Part shown: piece after piece, positions 43,340-52,395 of the stretch
Layout of the letters: the number at the start of each line of letters is the position of its first letter
Position numbering within the stretch: the first letter of the stretch is position 1
The notes under the pieces: generated by a model
Told to the model about the DNA's origin: nothing
The model's input: the letters and a program-made list of their open reading frames with translations, nothing else
Databases searched by the model: none
Assembly (NCBI RefSeq): GCF_030818415.1
Contig: NZ_JAUTAE010000002.1
Span: 9,559-73,558 of the forward strand
From: Sphingomonas sp. SORGH_AS_0950
GTDB taxonomy: Bacteria > Pseudomonadota > Alphaproteobacteria > Sphingomonadales > Sphingomonadaceae
Direction of reading: 5' to 3'
DNA length: 64,000 bases
Program-made: the position numbers and the translations under genes

Positions 43340-43522
43340 ACGGGGAGCAAGGGGTATGATCTACTCGGGCTTTATCATGATGCCGGCGATCCCCGCGTAA
43401 TTGTTCCAAAGCGCGTCAAGGCGCTTGGCTGGACGATCAATGTCGGCCATCAAAGGGGCCGATTGGCTCTTGCCGGTGTCGGCGTGGCGATCCTGATAGC
43501 TGCCGCCTTGCAGTATGGATGA
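43340..43522 (+). pseudogene. Small DUF5808-like fragment
   Basis: The frame after a TGA at 43337 reads GYDLLGLYHDAGDPRVIVPK then RVKALGWTINVGHQRGR and a hydrophobic tail LALAGVGVAILIAAALQYG. The DPR-VPKR-GWT-N pattern resembles small DUF5808-type membrane proteins. No ATG, GTG or TTG precedes the conserved part, so it is probably a 5'-truncated relic. Confidence 0.4.
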
Positions 43523-43588
43523 AAGCACCTGCCGGGCAGAATCTAATCCCTGTAGGGATCGAATATCAGGAATGACCGAGTTGGGTGG

Positions 43589-43918
43589 TTAGCTGCCGAT
43601 CCGGTAATCAATTCCCGCTTCGATCTCGCGCCAACGCCTGACAAGATTAAACGGCAACAGGATTAGTAATGCCCAAGGTGGCGTTAGCAAAAGGCCAAAA
43701 ACGGCGGTAAAGCCGAAGAACGTTGCGGCATCGAAAACGCGGGTGTCCAAGACGGTAAAAACATTCGCAGCCAGTGAAAGCAAGAACGGTAACGCGGTCC
43801 ATACTACCACGAGGGTGGTGCGTGCTTTTGACTTCGTCAGAAAGCCGAGGCCAATCCCTACTGTCACTGCGGCAGCGGCGAGGCCGACCAACGTCGAAAT
43901 AGGCAATTCATCCCACAC
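43589..43918 (-). CDS. Small hypothetical membrane protein
   Basis: 109 aa with three to four hydrophobic segments (ISTLVGLAAAAVTVGIGLGF, LVVVWTALPFLLSLAANVF, FFGFTAVFGLLL) and a basic C-terminus. No family recognised. Composition is less GC-biased than its neighbours. Confidence 0.6.
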   Translation of the reverse strand: MWDELPISTLVGLAAAAVTVGIGLGFLTKSKARTTLVVVWTALPFLLSLAANVFTVLDTRVFDAATFFGFTAVFGLLLTPPWALLILLPFNLVRRWREIEAGIDYRIGS

Positions 43919-44044
43919 GGATCTAGATTAGTTTCATGCCGAAGTGCCTGCAACTGGGTGTTAGCGGAATGTGTGATCGTGGTGGGCTGCGGACGGGCGG
44001 CTTTGTGGCTGGATCATCGTCAAAGCTGCCGCTAATCTCATCTG

Positions 44045-44347
44045 ATGGACTTTTCCGGTTTCATCGCACTTCCGCTCGCCGCGATAATTACTGCCTGCTG
44101 GATCGTTGGCGCGGCAGTTTTATCGAAGGATGATCCGGGCTTTCGGGCACCCTTTCTTCTGTCCTATGGCCTTAGCGTCATATTCATGGAGCCATGGAAT
44201 ATAGCGGCATGGCAAGACCTCGGCATGTTCGCGATTACGCTCGTGATGCTCGCGGTCCCGGTTGCGGCCGGATGTGTCATTGGTGGCATTCCAACTGCAC
44301 TCATCGTGTCCGTAGCGGCAAAGTCGCGCCAGCGCTTCCGGCATTAA
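44045..44347 (+). CDS. Small hypothetical membrane protein
   Basis: 100 aa with three hydrophobic segments (IALPLAAIITACWIVGAAV, FLLSYGLSVIF, MFAITLVMLAVPVAAGCVI) and a basic tail SRQRFRH. Function unknown. Divergent from the 43589 gene, with which it shares size and topology. Confidence 0.55.
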   Translation: MDFSGFIALPLAAIITACWIVGAAVLSKDDPGFRAPFLLSYGLSVIFMEPWNIAAWQDLGMFAITLVMLAVPVAAGCVIGGIPTALIVSVAAKSRQRFRH

Positions 44348-44585
44348 ACGATCGGCAGCGTCTTGGAACGGCCATGCCGGCTTTCGGTGTCCGACTCGGG
44401 CCGCTTCCAGCCATTCTCGTTTGGGAATGGCCGCGCGGGACGGCGTTGCTCGATGGGCCTGAGCACGCCTGCCTCCGCCGCTGGCGTCTCGCAATCCGGT
44501 CCCAGTGGCTCTTTCCCGAAATGGTGCCGGATCGACAGGCAACGGGGCGCCGCTGCCCCCCTCATCGCAACGATGACGCGCAAAG

Positions 44586-45347
44586 TCAGTCCACGACCGC
44601 GATCAGCGCCATCAGCGCGAAGCCGAACCAGGGCATGACCCAGCGCGCCCTGCCGGATGTCGGGGCGCGGGCGCGATGGCGTTGCAGGCCGAAGTGCAGG
44701 AAGGTGCCCGCGCCCAGCGCCAGGATGGTCGGCTTGGCCAGGGGCCAGGCCTGTTCCTGCCGTATTGCCACCGCCCCCAGCGCGACGCCGAGCGGCAGGG
44801 CGGCGATGAACATGTTCTGCATCGTCAGGGCCCTGCGGCGGGAGAGCGGGCTTTCGGTGAGCACCTGCGCCAGCGAAAACGACGCCGCCCCCTTGTGCGC
44901 GATCAGCGCGAGGAACAGCGCCAGGACCGCGGCTTCGCGCGACGTGGCGCCCAGGGCCGCCCCGGCCAGGAAGCTGTGCGCCGCCAGCGCGATGGCGGCC
45001 GCGAGCGCGGGGACGGCGGAGCGGCCGCTGCCCAGGGCCAGATGCTCGAGCAGGGCAAGGCCCAGGATCGTCGCGCCGCAGATGACGAAGGGCCAGGGAT
45101 AGCCGGTGCCATAAGCGGCATAGCCCTGCGCCGCGTCCGGCAGCATGTGGATCAGGCCCGCGCCCAGGAAGATACCGGCGGCCAGCGCGTCGCCCGTCGC
45201 GGCGATCGGCGACCCGTGCAACGGGCGGCTCGTGCGGAACCAGGGTATCGCCGCGACCACCGCCACGACGACCAATGTCCCGGTCAGCAGGATCAGGAGA
45301 AGCTCCCGGTTCAAGCTGTCACGCCTCCCATCGCCCGTGCCCATCAT
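44586..45347 (-). CDS. ZIP-family metal transporter
   Basis: 253 aa, about seven to eight hydrophobic segments. ZIP motifs: AGLIHMLPDA in the second helix, AAHSFLAGAALGATSREA (HSF-type metal site) and LIAHKGAASFSLAQVL (H-K-G-A), then LGAGTFLHF near the end. It probably imports Zn2+ or another divalent cation. I see no convincing zinc-regulator box upstream. Confidence 0.8.
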   Translation of the reverse strand: MMGTGDGRRDSLNRELLLILLTGTLVVVAVVAAIPWFRTSRPLHGSPIAATGDALAAGIFLGAGLIHMLPDAAQGYAAYGTGYPWPFVICGATILGLALLEHLALGSGRSAVPALAAAIALAAHSFLAGAALGATSREAAVLALFLALIAHKGAASFSLAQVLTESPLSRRRALTMQNMFIAALPLGVALGAVAIRQEQAWPLAKPTILALGAGTFLHFGLQRHRARAPTSGRARWVMPWFGFALMALIAVVD

Positions 45348-45518
45348 GGATCGATGGCGATGTGATGGTGTATCATTGGGGGTCGGTCAACATGGCCCGC
45401 ATCGGACCGCCGCCCCCTCATAACGAATACGTCACGACAGGGTATCGTTTTTCCCGCCAGTCATGCTATCGGCCGGAAATATGGGCGGGCTTTCGGTGGA
45501 TCCTCTGCGGCGATCGGG

Positions 45519-46691
45519 GTGGACGGCGTTTTGCGCGTCCTGACCTTCCTTCACAGTTTCGAGCCGGGCGGGGTCGAGCGGATCGCGTTGCGGCTCGTCC
45601 GGCGCTGGCGCGATAGCGGCATCGATGCGCCGCTGTTCCTGGGGCGGACCGACGGCGCGATGGCGCGGGATGTCGGGGCGGGGCTGGACTTCGTCACGCC
45701 CCGGCGCCGCTGGCCGGGCATCGCGCATTGGGAGACGATCTGGATGGTCGCCACCCTGCCGCGCGCGGTGCGGGCGATGCGGCCGGACATGCTGTTCTGC
45801 GCGGGCAATACCTATGCCTTTGTCGCGGTGATGCTGAAGCTGATCCTGGGGCGCGACTGCCCGCCGATCGTCGCCAAGATCAGCAACAATCTCGACCGCA
45901 CCGACGCGTCCTGGTTCTACCGATTCTTCTACCGCATCTGGCTGCGCATCCAGGGGCTGGCGATCGACCATTTCGTCGGCATGGAAAAGCCGATGCGCGC
46001 CGAGATCGTGCAATGCGTCGGCGTGTCGCCCGCCCGCGTCGCGATCATCCCCGACCCGGCGCTGTCCGAGGCGCAGATCATGGCGCTTCGGACGCCGGTG
46101 GCCGCGCGGCCGCCTGTGGCGGGGCGGCGCTTCGTCACCATCGCGCGGCTCGCGCCGCAGAAGAACCTGGCGCTGATGCTGCGCGGCTTCGCGGCGGGCA
46201 GCGATCCCGCCGACACGCTGACCCTGTTCGGCGAGGGGCCCGAGCGGCCCGCGCTGGAGGCGCTGGCGGCCACGCTCGGCGTCGCGGACCGGGTCGATTT
46301 TCGCGGCTATGTCACCGATCCGGCGGGGCGGCTGGGGGCGTATGACATGCTGCTGCTGTCCTCCGACTATGAAGGCGTGCCCGCGGTGATCCTGGAGGGG
46401 CTGGCCGCCAATATCGGCATCATCGCCACCGATTGCAGCCGGTCGATGGCCGCGCTGTTGCAGCAGGGGACGCTCGGGACGCTGGTGCCGGTCGGCGACG
46501 CGGCGGGCTTTGCCGCGGCGATCGCACAGGCCCGGCCGGGGGCGCAGGACGCGCACCGCACGCTGCACCAGGCGCGGCGCTTCGCCATCGAACAGGGCGC
46601 GGACCATTATCTGCGCGTGATGCACAGCGTCCTGCGGCGTCGCGCCGCGCCCGCCCCGCTCTGCGGCGAACCGGTCCTGCCGCTCCTGTAA
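45519..46691 (+). CDS. GT4-family glycosyltransferase
   Basis: 390 aa from GTG 45519. N-terminal VLTFLHSFEPGGVERIALRL with the acceptor-side GGVER loop. The C-terminal half has RFVTIARLAPQKNLALML, LTLFGEGPERPAL and SSDYEGVPAVILEGLA (EX7E-like). It sits outside the main EPS run but could extend the same or another surface glycan. Confidence 0.85.
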   Translation: MDGVLRVLTFLHSFEPGGVERIALRLVRRWRDSGIDAPLFLGRTDGAMARDVGAGLDFVTPRRRWPGIAHWETIWMVATLPRAVRAMRPDMLFCAGNTYAFVAVMLKLILGRDCPPIVAKISNNLDRTDASWFYRFFYRIWLRIQGLAIDHFVGMEKPMRAEIVQCVGVSPARVAIIPDPALSEAQIMALRTPVAARPPVAGRRFVTIARLAPQKNLALMLRGFAAGSDPADTLTLFGEGPERPALEALAATLGVADRVDFRGYVTDPAGRLGAYDMLLLSSDYEGVPAVILEGLAANIGIIATDCSRSMAALLQQGTLGTLVPVGDAAGFAAAIAQARPGAQDAHRTLHQARRFAIEQGADHYLRVMHSVLRRRAAPAPLCGEPVLPLL

Positions 46692-46833
46692 GTGGCTTCG
46701 ATCAGGGGGGAATTCCGGATCGGGCGAGAGGCCCCGCCGGATAAGTCAACCCTCCCGAAAAATTCGCCTTAATTGTGACATCATCGCCACAGTATGAATA
46801 ACCCATCACGTCAGCGATGGGAGTGGCTGGACG

Positions 46834-49407
46834 ATGTTCTACAAGGGGAGCGCGCGGCCCGGGTGTCGCGCGGGATGGTCGACGATCGCGCTGGCCTGGG
46901 GCCTGGCGACACCGCTCCAGGCGCAGACCGCGCCGCCCCCCGCCGCCACCGACATCCCCCCGCCCGAAGTCACCGTCACCGGCAAGCGCATCCCCGGCTC
47001 GGTCGTCGGCGCGGTCGAGCCGGTCGCGGTCCTCGATGCGCAGGCGCTCGACGCGCTGGGGGTCAGCAGCCTGAGCGACCTGCTAAAGAAGGTGAAGGCG
47101 CTGGCCAGTTCGTCGGGCGGGGGCGATCCGGTCATGCTGCTCAACGGGCGGCGCGTGTCGGGCTTTTCCGAATTCCAGTCGCTGCCCTATGAGGCGATCG
47201 AGAAGGTCGAGGTGCTGCCCGAGCAGGAGGCGGCGCGCTTCGGCTATCCGCCCAATGTCCGGGTGATGAACTTCATTACCAAGAAGAAATTCCGCGCGGT
47301 CACCGTCCATGTGCTGCCCGGCATCACCACCGAGGGCGGGGGCGGCACCCAATATACCGAAGTTACCTCCGCCCGGATCGACGGGCCGCGCCGCCTGACC
47401 TTCAACGTGTCGCATCTGCGCCAGGACCCGGTGCTCCAGAGCCAGCGCGCCATCGTCCCCGATCCCGAGACGCTCTATGCGACGACCGGCAATGTCACGG
47501 GCGTCAATGGCGCCAGCCTGGACCCCCGGCTCGATACGCTGGCGGGGCGGGCGGTGACGGTGGCGGGGGTGCCGGTCGATCCGGCCGCGCGGGGGTCGCT
47601 GGCCGCCTATGCGAACAGCCCGGCCGGGGTCACCGACCTGGGCCCCTATCGCACGCTCCAGCCGCTGAGCGACACCATCCATAGCGAGGCCAGCCTGGCC
47701 GCGCCGCTCGGCAAGACCATGTCGGGCTCGCTGATCCTGTCGATGGAGGCGGTCCAGACCAAGGGGCTCAACGGGCTGGCCCCCGCCCTGCTGCGCGTGC
47801 CGGGCGGCGCGGGGAATTTTCCCTTTGCCAACGACACGCTCCTCTATCGCTATCTGCCCGGCAGCGTGCTGCACCAGCGGACGACCAGCATGGCGCTGCA
47901 TGGCGGGGGCACGCTGACCGGCGATGTCCGCCGCTGGAGCTGGGCGATCACCGGCAATTACGACCGGATGGTGTCGCGCGGCACCTCGGAGACGGGGGTG
48001 CCGCTGGGCGCGCTCCAAGCGTCGATCGATGCCGGGGGCGATCCGATGGCGGCGATCGATCCCGCCCTCGCCGCTGAGCGCAACCTCAACCGCAGCCGCG
48101 CGGTGTCGGACACGCTGGGGGTCAAGGCGACCGCCAACGGTCCGGTCGCCCACCTGCCCGCGGGCGAGGCGATGCTGACCGTCACCACCGACTATGCGCG
48201 GGTCGACAGCGATGCGCGCACCAATCTGGCGCTGCCCGCCGACGGCATCGGGCGCACCACGCGCGGGGCCAGCGTCAATGCCAGCGTGCCGCTCGCCTCG
48301 GCGCGCGAGGGCTCGCTGGGCTTTCTGGGCGAATTGCAGCTCAGCGGCATGGCGGGCGTATCGCAGGTGTCGGGCTTCGGGCGGCTCGGCACCTCCAATC
48401 TGGGGCTGAACTGGACGCCGTTCCGCCCCGTGCAGCTGGGCGCCTCGGTCAATGTCGCGCAGGCCGCGCCCGCCGTGACCCAGCTGGTCGCGCCGGTCGT
48501 GGCGACGCCCAACACGCCCTTTTTCGATTTCGTCACCGGGCGCAGCACGCTGGTCACCACGATCATGGGCGGCAATCCGAACCTGGCCCCCGAAAAGCGG
48601 CGGGTGACGACGCTGGGCCTGGCGGTGCAGCCGATCAAGGACAAGGAGATCCGGCTCAGCCTGGACTATCTCGACACGCGGATCGACAACCAGGCCGCCT
48701 CGCTGGGCGGGGCGACCCCGGCGTTCCAGCGCGTCTTTCCCGACCTGTTCGCGCGCGACGCGCTGGGCGCGCTGACCCGCGTCGACCTGCGCCCGGTCAA
48801 TCTGGCGTTCGAGCGGGAGCGCAAGCTGCGGCTGACCTTCGACGTGCAGACCCAGCTGGGCAAGAGCCCCCCGCCCCCCGCCGCACCCCCCGCCCCGGAT
48901 GCCGGCAAGACCGCGCCCCCGCCGCGCCCGCGCAAGCAGCCCGGTTTCCTGATGGTGTCGGCGACGACCAGCTACCGGCTGGAGGACCGGCTGACCCTGC
49001 GCGACGGCGGGCCGGTGCTCGACCTGCTCGACGGGGCGACGCTGAACGGCACGGGCGGGCGGCCGCGCTGGGATGTCGAGCTGAACGCCCATGTCTCGAA
49101 GGGGGTCGCCAATCTGGGCGTGTTCGGCCGCATCCAGGGCCCGACCCGCATCCGCAGCGACATCGCCGCCTCGGACCTGCATTTCTCGGGGCGGACCTGG
49201 CTGGTCCTCTACAGCTTCATCAAGGTCGAGAGGATCATCGACAAGCCCTGGGCCAAGGGGCTGAACGTCAGCATGGCGGTCGAGAATCTGCTCAACGACC
49301 GGATCAACGTCACCGACCGCGACGGCCAGACCCCCAACCGCTTCCAGCCCGCCTATCTCGACCCGATCGGCCGCTCGATCCGGATCGGGGTGCGGAAATT
49401 GTTCTGA
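46834..49407 (+). CDS. TonB-dependent receptor-like outer-membrane protein
   Basis: 857 aa; signal peptide ending ATPLQAQ. The plug domain begins PEVTVTGKRIPG and includes LSDLLKKVKA, MLLNGRRVSGF and a KVEVLPEQEAARFGYPP segment. The barrel ends in F (IRIGVRKLF). The barrel is short on recognisable TonB_dep_Rec motifs and has a proline-rich insert (about 675-705). The ligand is unknown; possibly a glycan export or uptake receptor of a divergent subgroup. Confidence 0.75.
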   Translation: MFYKGSARPGCRAGWSTIALAWGLATPLQAQTAPPPAATDIPPPEVTVTGKRIPGSVVGAVEPVAVLDAQALDALGVSSLSDLLKKVKALASSSGGGDPVMLLNGRRVSGFSEFQSLPYEAIEKVEVLPEQEAARFGYPPNVRVMNFITKKKFRAVTVHVLPGITTEGGGGTQYTEVTSARIDGPRRLTFNVSHLRQDPVLQSQRAIVPDPETLYATTGNVTGVNGASLDPRLDTLAGRAVTVAGVPVDPAARGSLAAYANSPAGVTDLGPYRTLQPLSDTIHSEASLAAPLGKTMSGSLILSMEAVQTKGLNGLAPALLRVPGGAGNFPFANDTLLYRYLPGSVLHQRTTSMALHGGGTLTGDVRRWSWAITGNYDRMVSRGTSETGVPLGALQASIDAGGDPMAAIDPALAAERNLNRSRAVSDTLGVKATANGPVAHLPAGEAMLTVTTDYARVDSDARTNLALPADGIGRTTRGASVNASVPLASAREGSLGFLGELQLSGMAGVSQVSGFGRLGTSNLGLNWTPFRPVQLGASVNVAQAAPAVTQLVAPVVATPNTPFFDFVTGRSTLVTTIMGGNPNLAPEKRRVTTLGLAVQPIKDKEIRLSLDYLDTRIDNQAASLGGATPAFQRVFPDLFARDALGALTRVDLRPVNLAFERERKLRLTFDVQTQLGKSPPPPAAPPAPDAGKTAPPPRPRKQPGFLMVSATTSYRLEDRLTLRDGGPVLDLLDGATLNGTGGRPRWDVELNAHVSKGVANLGVFGRIQGPTRIRSDIAASDLHFSGRTWLVLYSFIKVERIIDKPWAKGLNVSMAVENLLNDRINVTDRDGQTPNRFQPAYLDPIGRSIRIGVRKLF

Positions 49408-49486
49408 GGGGGGCGAGGTGGGGCGATGTGCGCATCGAGTGGACGTCGGTCGAACGAACCTCTACATCTGGCGTTGGAGGATCGAT

Positions 49487-49657
49487 ATGCGCGTGAACAC
49501 CAGCACTTCGATGCGGCTGGCCCGCCGGGTCAAGAACCGCTTCGGCACATGGCAGGCCGTGCGCCAGGCGTCGCGCATCGAGAACGGCGTCTATGTCGTG
49601 CGCTCCGCTGGGACCGAAAGAGATGAGAAGGACGGGTCAGGCACCTTGACGGCCTGA
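49487..49657 (+). CDS. Small hypothetical basic protein
   Basis: 56 aa (MRVNTSTSMRLARRVKNRF start, charged C-terminus). The call rests on an excellent ribosome site GGAGG at 49476-49480, seven bases before the ATG, and on a 5-bp gap to the next gene. No domain recognised. Confidence 0.5.
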   Translation: MRVNTSTSMRLARRVKNRFGTWQAVRQASRIENGVYVVRSAGTERDEKDGSGTLTA

Positions 49658-49662
49658 ATGCC

Positions 49663-50436
49663 GTGGCATTCAGCTATTCTCTCTTCCTCGTACTTTTGCT
49701 GATATTTCCAGGGCTTTGCTTCTGGGCGGGCTGGAGAGCCGGTGAGCGCACCGATTTTCTGAGCCCCTCTCCCGATCGACCCAATTCGACGGTGACGCTG
49801 TTCATCGTCGTTTTCGGGACGATCGCCGGACATTTGCTCGGAACGGGCGCCTTCGCCGCGCAGTCGGCCTGGTGCCGCTGGACCGCTCGATGCTTCGATG
49901 TCGGTTTCGATCCGAACGTCTATCGGGCCTTGCTGGGCGGCGCTTCGGGCGCACGCCGCGCATCCGACTTCGCGCTCGAAGCCTGGCTTTTGGCCATGCT
50001 GCTCATCGGCCTGGCGACGGGAGCCTTGGCGCAGTGGATGGCCCAGCGCGAGGCCGTCACCGACAAAACCGATCCGATCGCATTCGGCTGGCTCAACCCG
50101 GTCGTTCAAGCCGTCAAGCGCGGCGACTCGTTCGTCGTCGCCTATGTCCTGACCAAAACCGGCCATGACGGTTTTATCGTGGCCTATGAAGGCACGGTGC
50201 AGCAGCTGGCGCTTGACGAGGACCAGTCCATCAAGCTGGTCGTCCTTAACGACGTCGATCGCTTTCTGGTCAAGATTTCCGAAACCGGGGTGGACCGCGT
50301 CGACAGCAGTTCGAGCCCGATCACGCAGTTGCAGGTGACCGCCGCAGAAATAGCCAATATCGCGCTGGAAGTCGTCCAGGCCCCGCCTGGCGATGTCGCC
50401 GCAGTCGCACGCGAGGTGGCGACGGAGCGCGCCTGA
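49663..50436 (+). CDS. Hypothetical membrane protein
   Basis: 257 aa from GTG 49663, five bases after the small gene's stop, so probably one operon. Hydrophobic segments at about 5-25, 45-65 and 105-125. The remainder is a soluble C-terminal domain (FVVAYVLTKTGHDGFIVAYE, IKLVVLNDVDRFLVKI) that looks like an SH3-like beta barrel. The layout is N-terminal helices plus a cytoplasmic beta domain. No function assigned. Confidence 0.65.
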   Translation: MAFSYSLFLVLLLIFPGLCFWAGWRAGERTDFLSPSPDRPNSTVTLFIVVFGTIAGHLLGTGAFAAQSAWCRWTARCFDVGFDPNVYRALLGGASGARRASDFALEAWLLAMLLIGLATGALAQWMAQREAVTDKTDPIAFGWLNPVVQAVKRGDSFVVAYVLTKTGHDGFIVAYEGTVQQLALDEDQSIKLVVLNDVDRFLVKISETGVDRVDSSSSPITQLQVTAAEIANIALEVVQAPPGDVAAVAREVATERA

Positions 50437-50558
50437 GGCGTGCCCGCGTCTCCAACCCGACATTCCTGAACGCCAGAGAACAACCGCGTTCAGCCTCGCG
50501 AAGCACGGCGCGTGATACATCCGTGCCATGCCCGGTGATGGGCATGGAGGGACCAGTC

Positions 50559-50855
50559 ATGAAGGTGACGCGTATCATTGTCGCCGGCCTCGCGATCGCA
50601 ACGCTGGGCTTCAGTGCAAATGCCAGTGCGCAGGAATGGGGACCGCCCCCGCCTCCGCCGCCTCCCGGCTGGGGTCCCCCGCCGCCCCCACCCCCACCCC
50701 CGCCCCCTCCGCCGCCTCCGCATTGGGGTGGCTATGACGGGGGCTATGGCTGGCGCGATGCGGGCTATGGCTACCGGCCCTATCGGCCGTATCGCCCCTA
50801 TCGTCGCTGCTGGACCGAATATCGCGGCTGGGAGCGGGTGCGGATCTGCCGGTGA
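50559..50855 (+). CDS. Secreted proline-rich, tyrosine-rich small protein
   Basis: 98 aa from ATG 50559 (GGAGGG upstream at about 50546). Signal peptide KVTRIIVAGLAIATLGFSANASAQ, cleaved after AQ. Long polyproline runs follow (about 28-55). The tail is rich in GGYDGGYGWRDAGYGYR and RPY repeats with one Cys pair. Probably an extended periplasmic or surface protein. Function unknown. Confidence 0.65.
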   Translation: MKVTRIIVAGLAIATLGFSANASAQEWGPPPPPPPPGWGPPPPPPPPPPPPPPPHWGGYDGGYGWRDAGYGYRPYRPYRPYRRCWTEYRGWERVRICR

Positions 50856-50860
50856 TGGAA

Positions 50861-50980
50861 TTCCTCCCCTGCAAGGGGAGGGGGACCATGCGCAGCATGG
50901 TGGAGGGGTGTCCCGCTCGCGAGAGGGTGACACCCCTCCGTCAGGCCTTCGGCCTGCCACCTCCCCTTGCAGGGGAGGAA
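50861..50980. repeat. Palindromic intergenic repeat, copy C
   Basis: Full-length copy (120 bp). Outer arms TTCCTCCCCTGCAAGGGGAG and CTCCCCTTGCAGGGGAGGAA are near-perfect reverse complements. It lies between the convergent proline-rich protein and ugd genes, where it could terminate both. Confidence 0.8.
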
Positions 50981-50990
50981 TGGGGAGCGA

Positions 50991-52157
50991 TCAGTCCGAG
51001 CCGAAGATATCCCGCGTGAACAGCTTGCCCGCGACATCGGCCAGTTCGGGGTCGTTGCGATTGGCGATGATGACGTCGCAATCGGCCTTGAACGCGGCCA
51101 GGTCGCGCACCACCCGCGAGCCGAAGAACGCGTCTTCGTGCAGGGACGGCTCGTAGACCACGACCTCGATCCCCTTGGCCTTGATCCGCTTCATGATCCC
51201 CTGGATCGAGGATTGGCGGAAATTGTCCGACCCCGCCTTCATCGTCAGGCGGAAGATGCCGACGCGGCCGGGCTTCCTGGCGATGATCTGGTCGGCCAGG
51301 AAATCCTTGCGGGTGCGGTTGGCGTCGACGATCGCGCGGATCAGGTTCTGCGGCACGCTGGTATAATTGGCCAGCAGCTGCTTGGTGTCCTTGGGCAGGC
51401 AATAGCCGCCATAGCCGAAGCTGGGATTGTTGTAGTGCGTGCCGATGCGCGGGTCGAGGCCGACGCCCTCGATGATCTGGCGCGTGTCCATGTCGCCCGC
51501 GATCGCATAGCTGTCGAGTTCGTTGAAGAAGGCGACGCGCATCGCGAGATAGGTGTTGGCGAACAGCTTGATCGCCTCGGCCTCGCGGGTGCCGGTGAAC
51601 AGGACCGGGATGTCGGCCTTTTCCGCGCCCTGGACCAGCAGCTCGGCGAAGATCCGCGCCCGCTCCGACTGTTCGCCGACGATGATCCGCGACGGGTGGA
51701 GATTGTCGTGCAGCGCGCGCCCCTCGCGCAGGAATTCGGGGCTGAAGATCACCTGTGTCGTATCCAGCCGCGCGCGGACATCGTCGACGAAGCCGACCGG
51801 GATGGTCGACTTGACCACCACGGTCGCTTGCGGCGCATGGGTCTTGGCCAGGGTGATGACCGCCTCGACCGAGTGGGTGTTGAAGCTGTTGGTGTCGATG
51901 TCGTAATTGGTCGGCGTCGCGACGATGACGTAATCGGCGCCCGCCAGCGCCTCGGCCGCATCGGTCGTGGCGGACAGGTCCAGGTCGCGGCCGGTCAGGA
52001 AGTCCTGCAACTCGGCATCGATGATCGGCGAGGTCCGCGCATTCACCATCGCGACCCGCTCGGCCGAGATGTCGACCGCGACGACCCGGTTGTGCTGGGC
52101 CAGCAGCACGGCGTTGGACAGTCCGACATAGCCCAGGCCGAAAACGGCAATCTTCAT
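50991..52157 (-). CDS. ugd: UDP-glucose 6-dehydrogenase
   Basis: 388 aa, the length of the short E. coli-type enzyme. NAD-binding [10 protein letters not shown] (7-16), active-site region KSTIPVGF (116-123), EFLREG (141-146) and the catalytic cysteine C253 in [12 protein letters not shown]. It oxidises UDP-glucose to UDP-glucuronate, a building block for acidic EPS such as sphingans. It is flanked by two copies of the intergenic palindrome. Confidence 0.95.
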   Translation of the reverse strand: MKIAVFGLGYVGLSNAVLLAQHNRVVAVDISAERVAMVNARTSPIIDAELQDFLTGRDLDLSATTDAAEALAGADYVIVATPTNYDIDTNSFNTHSVEAVITLAKTHAPQATVVVKSTIPVGFVDDVRARLDTTQVIFSPEFLREGRALHDNLHPSRIIVGEQSERARIFAELLVQGAEKADIPVLFTGTREAEAIKLFANTYLAMRVAFFNELDSYAIAGDMDTRQIIEGVGLDPRIGTHYNNPSFGYGGYCLPKDTKQLLANYTSVPQNLIRAIVDANRTRKDFLADQIIARKPGRVGIFRLTMKAGSDNFRQSSIQGIMKRIKAKGIEVVVYEPSLHEDAFFGSRVVRDLAAFKADCDVIIANRNDPELADVAGKLFTRDIFGSD

Positions 52158-52281
52158 TTCAACATCCCCAGACGGGGCGGGCCATCGGTCCGTCCGTCAG
52201 CTTGCGTTGCACCTTGTCCCGCGTGCCATGCATGAGCGGTCCCGCAATCGCAAATGCCGTGGCGAAGGAATGCGCCCCCCT

Positions 52282-52395
52282 TTCCTCCCCTGCAAGGGGA
52301 GGTGGCAGGCCGGGGGCCTGACGGAGGGGTGTCACCACTCGCGAGAATGGGCGCGATCACGACTGGGGTCACCCCTCCACCATGCTGCGCCCTCC
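52282..52395. repeat. Palindromic intergenic repeat, copy D
   Basis: Left arm and GGAGGGGTGTC part as in the other copies; the middle is diverged (GGGCGCGATCACGACTGG) and the right half is GGTCACCCCTCCACCATG. It ends directly at the phytase stop codon. Confidence 0.75.

Noticed and set aside
45365..45400. Possible Zur box upstream of the ZIP gene
   Set aside because: The weak palindrome near GTGATGGTGTATCATTGG does not match the alphaproteobacterial zinc-regulator site well enough.
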